Below, in pieces: positions 29,801 through 35,994 of a stretch of DNA of 35,994 nucleotides. Every line of letters starts with the position of its first letter. Positions within the stretch are counted from its first letter, which is position 1. The stretch lies in contig FN648599.1 of the NCBI GenBank assembly GCA_000310025.1, forward strand, positions 48,780 to 84,773, read 5' to 3'. A program made the translations under genes and the position numbers. This DNA is from Ectocarpus siliculosus. Taxonomy: Eukaryota; Sar; Phaeophyceae; Ectocarpales; Ectocarpaceae. The notes under the pieces are model-generated. The model worked only from the letters and a program-made list of their open reading frames with translations. It was not told where the DNA came from and ran no database searches.

Positions 29801-32360
29801 AGGAAGGATCATTCCCGTATGACTGAGGGAGAAAAATGCTCAGTTTGTCTCCCGGTCGTGAGAGTGACTGCTCCTGGTGTGGTTGTCTTGTTGTACACCC
29901 CAGCGTGATGTGTTGGCTGGCCGTGCGGATCGTACAGCCCCGAGCGGTATGGGGCGCGTTTTCATGCTGATACCGAACAATACTGAAGGCACATGGTTAT
30001 ATACCGGTGGTCCCGCCATCTCAACTGATCGATCGATCCCTTGAAAAACGCCGAACAAAGACGGCAGAATGGTGTTGAGATGGCAGTGATCCCCAACAGA
30101 AATGATAAGTGTATGTCGAAGAAAGTCTCATGAGTACTACCCCCCCTGGCCCCCACTCCGGGCAGGTCACCCCCCCCCCACCGCCCCCCCCGGTGTTTGC
30201 CATCGGGGTTGGGTTTTCGTCGCTTGGCAACGACGTTGTAAAACAAGCCAATTCACTTCGTGAACTCGGCAACCAGGTTACCGGTTACTTCTTTTTACCT
30301 CGTTTTTTTTTTTGGCGGTAACCATAATGGTGGTCGAGTTGATCATGTTGTGCGGGGTGGAGAACCCTCACTCCGCGCAACGGGGGATGATCGCACCACG
30401 TTGTGTTAAAATGGTCAAGCATCCTCGAGGCAGTTACACAGTGCTTACAACTGTCTCTGGAAGTGAAAGCACCAGAAAATAAATTAAGTCATACGTAGCT
30501 GTCATCCGTACGCAAGGAAGTAAGCACAAGATGCCGAACACCCTTAGCAGGATGCAGCTCACCCTTCATGCGACTCGCCAAATACCTCACGGCGCTTCGC
30601 GCTTGGTGATGTGAGAGCCTGGTCCGGTGAGAACCCGGCGTGCTCCGTCCCGGCTTTGTAGGGATGCGAGGTCAATGGTCTAACGACTACGGCATGCACG
30701 ACTATGAGTACACCTCCCCCCCCCCCTCCCATCGAAGACCTGCTTCGAACAGAATTGGTGATGCACGGGGCGAACCACGACCCTCACGCGTACGGCATCG
30801 TCGACGACGTCGTGGGGTCTGATGACACCACCAGGAAGTCGAAGATCTTGCAGCCTCGCAAGGAGCTCAACGCGGCCCAACAGTTGGCCAACTGGTGCTA
30901 CGTCAACCCTTTCAAGATGGTTGGTGAGTGCCGCCATCTACACGCCCATCGTCTATGCGTTGCCGGCGTGTTTTTTCTTTATCATGGGAGTCCTTTTTTT
31001 GTTCCCCGCAGCAGCACGCTGGGCGAGCGATCTTCGTGAAAGAGGCAAGGAATTCAAGACAGGGAGATTTGTGTGCTCACGTGTTTATTTTTGTTCGGCA
31101 ACTGCCGCGCCGACCGGTTGGCTCACGAAAAGGCTTCGTGCGACCCCCAGTGGGACGAGCGCAGAAATAATTCGAAAGCATTTTATTCACATCGCGGGGG
31201 GCACTGGACGCAAGGGCCCAGCCTCCGGATCAAAGACGAGGTACTGCGGTGGTCCCGGTATAGTGCCGGTGCGATCCAGCTGATTTCACCGGCAGTATTG
31301 TTGTGGGCAACCGGCATTATACGCAAACAAGTTGAATATTCCATCTGTGCCAGGCGACGATTTCACCGGCATCTTACGGGGCACTATTCGACCGGCATTG
31401 TTCCGGGACCACTACAACTGCTGCTACACTTGTTTTTAGTATAGGAAAAGATGGTGGCCAGCACCTCCCTCCTCTCCTCACCTCCTGTGGTTCCTGCTGC
31501 TCGGAGGGCGTGCTCTACTGCTGTACTACGCGTGCCTAGAGGATGTTTTTTTTTTTTTTTCCAACCGCATCAGCGCCGTCCTCACGAAACGCTTTCCATT
31601 TTTTTCCCCTCTGCGATGCCCCCGCCCGCCCCCTCCTTTGTTCGATTGCTATTGTTGTTGTTTTTTTGTCTTTCTTCCCAGTTGGAATGGGCGTGCCGGC
31701 GGTGGGAGGCATCTTGTACTCGATGCGCAACGAGGGCAACCTCAAGCTCAGCCAGAAGCTCATCCACACCCGGGTCTACGGCCAGATGACCGTGGTGAGC
31801 ATGCCACGCAGTGGTGGTGCGGAGACGACACAGGATGGCGTTCGCCTCCTCTCTTTTGGGACCCCTCAACCTACATTTTCTTGGACAGAAACCGACGCCT
31901 TTCTTCTGTTGTGCTTCTGTTTTCAGCGAGAGATCCTGGTCGTTGCTGTTGCTTTTTCGGTACGACGTCCGTGGTTTCTCGCGTCTCCGTCCAGACGGCC
32001 AACCCAAATTCCAGATTTTTTTGTCCGTCTGGGTTGTATTTCTGCGATTCCGAACCATTTCCAACGGTCTTAGTTCAGACTGCCTCTTTTCCCTCCATTT
32101 TCCCTCGGGGACGGTTCCCGGCGTTTATGTATCATTTCTCCCTTCGCTCACCAGTCTTTTTTTGTTGTTTTTTGTTGTTTGCTTTCTCGCTCCCTCTCCA
32201 TCTCCCGTTTGACTCGCGAGAAAAGGTTTCGATGGCGGTGGCGATGATGGCGTTCCAAGAGACCATGAGGCGTAGAGGGGGGCTGTTCGTCGTCACGGAG
32301 GCGGAAGAGGAAGAGGAAGAAGAGGAAGTGGAGGGAGCGATCGTCCCAAGATCGAAGTAG
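26866..32360 (+). CDS. HIG1-domain protein (Rcf1/HIGD family)
   Basis: HIG1-domain proteins are small inner-mitochondrial-membrane proteins that associate with respiratory complexes III and IV. Four exons join in phase to 195 aa: 26866-27019, 30738-30923, 31682-31794, 32226-32360. The domain lies at about 110-165: NPFKMVVGMGVPAVGGILYS (first membrane segment), a loop NEGNLKLS, then SQKLIHTRVYGQ, which fits the Q-x3-H-x-R-x3-Q signature, and VVSMAVAMMAF (second segment). The C-terminus is acidic, with a run of Glu. Exons 2-4 are strongly supported by splice consensus and family match. Exon 1 rests on phase agreement (EEG|AC gives QEEDLLRTEL), a good GTGAGA donor and the divergent neighbour. 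An alternative is that translation starts at ATG 30704 inside the adjoining repeat ([14 protein letters not shown]), in the same frame. Confidence 0.82.
27416..27573 (+). repeat. Diverged direct repeat, left member
   Basis: Shares TTCTGG-GTCCATTTTT, AAGGTGTA, CATTAGAAGG, CTGAGC and AACGGTTTTTAA followed by TGTGAAGACAACA with 29616-29733, in the same order and orientation. About 40 central bases are absent from the second member. By eye the identity is roughly 75-80% where alignable. Confidence 0.65.
28435..28659. mobile_element. 225-bp foldback element with 62-bp inverted arms
   Basis: Left arm 28435-28496 and right arm 28598-28659 are inverted copies with four mismatches in 62 positions; both begin (outer end) AGTACCGTATACGACACAAG. 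The spacer is 101 bases. This is the layout of a miniature inverted-repeat (foldback) transposable element, or of a long hairpin transcript. No clear target-site duplication could be seen next to the arms, and there is no coding capacity. Confidence 0.75.
28716..29252 (-). CDS. Unrecognised 178-codon open frame, antisense in HIG1 intron 1
   Basis: An uninterrupted frame reading MLLYYSCLLVNRYMNV at the start and DDPRILH at the stop. The middle is charged, with segments such as EDKSIEESLVTRIWGEW and REMRRKKKGKEHKEARLK. I do not recognise a domain. The plus strand is also open over much of the same stretch (156 and 181 codons), which weakens the case. It could be a degraded mobile-element fragment, a nested gene, or chance. 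It lies between the two diverged direct repeats. Low confidence that it is a gene. Confidence 0.2.
   Translation of the reverse strand: MLLYYSCLLVNRYMNVRPVATFAEEHVTAVTIGQETKPRERNESSLQSDVHVNAKIVEDKSIEESLVTRIWGEWHGEFREMRRKKKGKEHKEARLKLMVVDESASGHCVCPVSGHPFLHLSGMCVFGPSWQRDRDNKHGVEANPALAHFRAPAVTPVKGHTGLFFSHFAPLDDPRILH
29616..29733 (+). repeat. Diverged direct repeat, right member
   Basis: Second copy of the segment at 27416-27573, shorter by about 40 bases, 2.2 kb away in the same orientation. It runs into a (CAA)n tract at its right end, which the left member only hints at. Confidence 0.65.
30191..30710 (+). repeat. Dispersed repeat copy 2
   Basis: A 520-base near-full copy matching 19750-20267 in the same plus-strand orientation, from CGGTGTTTGCCATCGG to GACTATGAGTA. 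It is preceded by C-rich CACCCCCCCCCACCGCCCC sequence and followed by CACCT and a C run at 30716-30726. HIG1 exon 2 begins only 27 bases beyond its right end, and the terminal ATGAGTA supplies an in-frame ATG (30704) for that exon. Confidence 0.92.
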
Positions 32361-33394
32361 TTGGAACCTCATGAAACGAGGCACACTGCCTTGCCGCCGT
32401 CGCTGTTGTGTCTAGTAACTGCCAAGAGGGGCGGCTCTGGACGAGGTGGTTGGCCTCTTGACTTAGAGAGACCTTCAGATTATTTTTTGGGTGGCCGGGA
32501 GGTTGGCGACGTTTTGTCCTTGTTGGCTGGGTGGGGTGTATGTTTGCCTGCATGTATGTGTGATTTTTTCTTTGTCATAAAACATGTGTGTGCGGTGTTC
32601 AATGGTGGACCTCGTAGAATGTAGATGATACGGTATGAAGCGTACACCACCTGTGTGCCCGTTTGAGTGAGGCTCGTGAACATCTAGCTGCCCGGGCGGT
32701 GCGATCGAGCCGCCTCTCGTGTGCTTAGTTAGCTGCCTGCTCTCTTAGGTGCCCTAGAGAGAAAACGACCACCTCGAAGCCCACATTTCGTCTGTCCCCG
32801 CTTTTCTTCGTACATGTAGCCTTGCATGAGGGTGCGTGGCCTTTCGTGGGGGTATGCACACGTGCAAGTGTGTTTCTTTTCGAGACGCAATCTGAGATTC
32901 AGGACAGCAACGCCAGCGCTTCCGTGCAGGGATCAAAAGAAAAACGACGATTTTTTTTGCGTGCAGGTGAACAAATGTTCTGTGCGGCCTAACCGCGCGC
33001 GCTCTCCCCCCCCTCGATCTCTGTTGGCTTAATTAAGATGGGTGGTTCTCGTAGTTTGATCGCAGGGTGAACGCCTCAAAGAGAAGAACATAGATGATGA
33101 GCATAACGCGTTGTTGTTGGATTGAGTAGGCCTGGCAAGGACGTTCTTGACGGCTTCTTGCCGTATGTTTTTTTTGTTTGTTTCCTAAACAAGCCAGCGG
33201 CGTGTAATGTCGAATTGCGTGTGTTGATGTTAGTGTGGATTTTTTGCCTCTACGTATGAAACGACAAAGTTTTGCAACTTTGCTTTTTTCCCATCCGGCA
33301 CGCGTAAAGCATCGTGCCCAGTAAGTTACAGGTTGTGGGTCCAGAAAAAATCGCGTCCGCTCATCGAGAGACCCTGTACAGTCCCGAGGGCCGA

Positions 33395-33435
33395 AGTATG
33401 GAAAGTGTTCCAACATTGGGGACACTTCCATACCG
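33395..33435. repeat. Imperfect hairpin
   Basis: AGTATGGAAAGTGTTCC faces GGGGACACTTCCATACC across a short CAACATT loop, with one bulged base and a few mispairs. A related GTGTCCCCATGTTGGGTTCC string recurs near 33687-33706. Confidence 0.6.
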
Positions 33436-34042
33436 AAGCCAAGTCAGCATTTTTTTCCAGTACTCTTCATGTACAGTTATACCAACAAGGCGACCCGTGG
33501 CTTGGGAGACTGTGCACAGCGAGTCAGACGCTAAGGAGAGGCTCACCTGCATCACACGGCAGTATATCACACAGCGTACCACCTCGCACGAAAGCATGCT
33601 AAACCAAGGTTTTCCAAGCTCGTTCCACGCTGCGGAGCATAATGACGACTGGTGCGGTAAACAAGCTTCGAGTGCTGCGTCCCCAAAGTGTCCCCATGTT
33701 GGGTTCCATTCCAGTGCTACAGTAGGAGGGACACGAGGATGACACTGGGTGCAATTCTTCTCTCCACAAATAATCTTGTCGCAACTGCCTCGCCTTGTTG
33801 GTCCATGTCGGTGCTCTTATGGCATGCCTGGCCCTCTAATTGCTTCCTTCTCTTGGTTTAGAGAGCAAAGCAACACATAAAGCGCACGTTCAGCTCGTAT
33901 GAAAAGAGCGTGGATACGGCTTTCCGGTAACTTTCGTTTCCATGAATTGCTGGAACAAACCACAAACGGCAGGCCAGGGCCGGCCACAAACAAAAAACAC
34001 CCCATTTTCGCGTGCCTCTTTGCGACCGCCCGTGGGGGGGTG

Positions 34043-34258
34043 TACTCACTCATAGTCGTGCATGCCGTAGTCGTTAGACCATTGAACTCGCATCCCTACA
34101 AAGCCGGGACGGAGCACGCCGGGTTCTCACCGGACCAGGCTCTCACATCACCAAGCGCGAAGCGCCGTGAGGTATTCGACGAGTCCCATGAAGGGTGCGT
34201 TGCATCCTGCTAAGGGTGTTCGGCATCTTTGCCTACTTCCTTGCGTACGGGTGACGAC
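34043..34258 (-). repeat. Dispersed repeat copy 3 (truncated, inverted)
   Basis: The reverse complement of this stretch matches the right ~210 bases of copies 1 and 2, from GTACGCAAGGAAG to CGACTATGAGT. It is more diverged than the other two, with small changes such as GAACTCGCATCCC for GACCTCGCATCCC. A G7 run (C7 in element orientation) again touches the right end. The left 300 bases of the element are missing. Confidence 0.88.
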
Positions 34259-34490
34259 CGCCGGTGGGGAGGTTTTAAAGTTTGGTCCCCCTCCGCACAG
34301 CACAAGTACAGCAGTACCTGCACCTAGAATATTGGGACTGTTGGTAAAGACGGTTTCAAAAATGGCGAGAAGCCGTGTATGTTTTACGACATGATGCACC
34401 AGGATACCCCGACGCGATCGAACCATGTTTTCCCTCCCGCTTTCTCCGGATTGCGTTTTCACTCAAATCAACCGCTTCAGCTGCGGATCC

Positions 34491-34516
34491 ACCCCCCCCC
34501 CCCAAAAAAAAAAAAA
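34491..34516. repeat. C12-A14 homopolymer junction
   Basis: A run of about 12 C passes directly into about 14 A. Probably a slippage-prone tract; exact lengths are unreliable. Confidence 0.85.
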
Positions 34517-35679
34517 ACTCTTTCTAGACAAATGGGACCGCCAAATAACCGAACTCCCGTACCACGAACAATGCAATTTTCGGGCGAGGCCCGCCACGCA
34601 TCAAACGTCAACATCACCCGTGCCAACAACCGTATCAAAAAAATCAGCAACACACCACTAGATAAGATAAGATGGGCTCGGCATGCCCAACAAGAGCGGC
34701 CGCCCCCTTTCTACTATTCAATGGGGGAATATGCCTAACAAAGTTAACAAAAATCAAGAGACACGCAAATTGTATTGATTCTCCTCTTGAAGGGAAAAAA
34801 AGGAGGAGGAGCATATGGGCCGCTGGGAAAGGCCACGTCTACATCCTCCATTGCCAACACACAACACACAAGTGTCGTTTGTTCCCGTCTGACTCTCTCG
34901 AACCCCCTTCGCAATAAAAAAGAAAAACAGACAAGCTTAAAAAAACGCAAGGGGCCAGTCAAACAGCTATATAGGATCCACCAGCTGGTAGCGAAGACGC
35001 AAACCAGTTCAAGTCGGAGCTACGCACGCCGGCGGCGTCGACCACGACCATCTCACCAACAACCATGGAATGTACTCCTACGCAAATCGAACCGGCGCAC
35101 GAGGGTCGTCCGCCAATCAATAAATCCAAACCACCAGTCAACCAACCTACCCCACCCCCCACACGCAAGAGCAAGGCTTGCTCCTACACGCGGGGCCACT
35201 CGGCAACAAGAACAAATGAAAGCCCGGGCGTGTGGCGACAATGATAACGCACGCACCAAAACCACACGCCGCCGACTGCCTCGAGAACGGCTGCCTACCT
35301 GCCTGTCTGCTTGCTTTCCGCTTTTAGGGCGAGATTCCATGACCGGCACACTCCCTCCTCTCCCGACTCGACAACAAGAGAGGGAGAAAACACAGACACA
35401 GACACACAGACACACACATCCGCGCGCGGGTATTACACACACAAGACACAAACGAAACACAACCATCAACACACCCCTTTTCAGGAGGTAGTTACCGCGG
35501 CACTGCACCCCTGCTTTCGGGGGGTACCGCCGAATCCTTTGCGCATATCGTTTACTGTACTGGAACGGAGGACGGGAGGAAGGGACTGCGACTACCTGCA
35601 ATCGACGCTGCTAAACCGACGCGGACGGTGTTATCTGGGCACACGCATATGCGTACGCCAAAAGAGAACCATTGTACAA

Positions 35680-35994
35680 CCACCCCCCCCCCCCGCCCCC
35701 CCCCCCCCCGCCCCCCCCGGAAAAACCCCCCCCCCACCCCCCCCAACCGGGGAAAAAGGTCCCTTGACGGCCCGCGGGCCCCCTCCTGGGCCCCCCCGGA
35801 AAAGGGGGCCCCTTTCAAGCCCCCCCCCCCCCCCCCGGGGGGGGGGGAGGCCCCCCCCCCCGTTTGGGGGCTACTACTGGTCCCCTTCCCCGCAACCAAA
35901 AAACACTTTGCTTTCTGGGGGCCCCCCCCCCCCAAAAAAAACGAAAAAAAACGGGGTGGTTTCACGAACCGGGCCCCCCCCCACTTAAAAACTG
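35680..35994. other. Homopolymer-rich, probably low-quality contig end
   Basis: About 315 bases are dominated by C, G and A runs with unusual patterns (for example long C, then G, then C runs at 35819-35862). Base composition differs sharply from everything to the left. It reads like a decaying sequencing trace at a contig end. Proline- and glycine-rich translations here should not be taken as proteins. Confidence 0.75.

Larger units (their letters stand above)
27020..30737 (+). other. HIG1-gene intron 1 (3.7 kb, if exon 1 is correct)
   Basis: It contains a foldback element (28435-28659), a pair of diverged direct repeats (about 27416-27573 and 29616-29733), an antisense 178-codon open frame (28716-29252), and repeat copy 2 against exon 2. 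T runs lie at 29530-29570. No conserved protein exon was recognised inside. Confidence 0.6.
32361..35994. other. Region downstream of HIG1 gene without a supported gene
   Basis: It begins with the HIG1-gene 3' UTR. Included are an imperfect hairpin (33395-33435), a truncated repeat copy (34043-34258), a C/A homopolymer pair (34491-34516) and low-quality-looking homopolymer sequence from about 35680. The longest frames (238 codons at 34775-35491 plus; 182 codons at 35053-35601 minus) are low in complexity or overlap each other and match no family I know. Confidence 0.5.

Noticed and set aside
34775-35491. 238-codon plus-strand open frame
   Set aside because: Low-complexity Arg/Thr/His-rich translation with no family resemblance; the opposite strand is equally open (35053-35601).
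35311-35988. Proline-rich 225-codon frame at the right end
   Set aside because: It consists of C-run translation in sequence that looks like low-quality contig end.
1-35994. Search for CRISPR array, rRNA, tRNA or prokaryotic operon
   Set aside because: No regular short-repeat/spacer array, no rRNA-like conserved stretch and no convincing tRNA cloverleaf; all supported genes are spliced eukaryotic genes.

Overview
The window looks like nuclear DNA of a photosynthetic stramenopile, most likely a brown alga of the Ectocarpus type. Small conserved exons (50-270 bp) are scattered among introns of several hundred bases to 3.7 kb. The introns use GT-AG ends plus one probable GC-AG end. GC content is moderate, and homopolymers and microsatellites are abundant. 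One gene encodes a signal peptide followed by a plastid-type cleavage motif with Phe, as in plastids of red-algal secondary origin. No prokaryotic operon, CRISPR array, rRNA or tRNA is visible. The organism is an inference from gene architecture and protein similarity, not a database match.

Six spliced genes can be reconstructed by hand with phase-consistent exons. From left to right: (1) CKS1, the cyclin-dependent kinase regulatory subunit, minus strand, 3255 to beyond base 1, 3' end cut by the window; (2) an erlin-type SPFH protein of the ER, minus strand, 13508-5212, nine exons, 316 aa; (3) PIG-A, the catalytic subunit of the GPI-anchor GlcNAc transferase, minus strand, 20472-15154, seven exons, 474 aa; (4) a plastid-targeted transaldolase-family enzyme, plus strand, 21400-24528, six exons, 422 aa; (5) a thioredoxin-like [2Fe-2S] ferredoxin-domain protein, minus strand, 26707 to about 25265, 3' part uncertain; (6) a HIG1-domain mitochondrial-type protein, plus strand, 26866-32360, four exons, 195 aa. 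Genes 3/4 and 5/6 are head-to-head pairs separated by 927 bp and about 158 bp. The genes do not form a pathway; they are unlinked housekeeping functions (cell cycle, ER membrane, GPI anchors, plastid carbon metabolism, Fe-S/redox, respiratory chain).

Non-coding content: a dispersed ~520-bp repeat has two near-full copies (in PIG-A intron 1 and HIG1 intron 1, both abutting an exon) and one truncated inverted copy at 34.0-34.3 kb. A 225-bp foldback element, a perfect 19-bp palindrome, a tandem duplication covering a 3' splice site, a long GA microsatellite and several homopolymer tracts are also present. From 32.4 kb to the end no gene is supported, and the last ~320 bases are homopolymer-rich and probably poor-quality contig-end sequence.

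The most interesting protein observation is that the transaldolase carries, at the positions that separate transaldolases from bacterial fructose-6-phosphate aldolase (FSA), the FSA-type residues (Gln, Leu, Ala, Tyr) on a full-length transaldolase scaffold. The most interesting DNA observations are the repeat family sitting against exon boundaries, the foldback element, and the tendency of C and T homopolymer runs in introns to lie on the sense strand.
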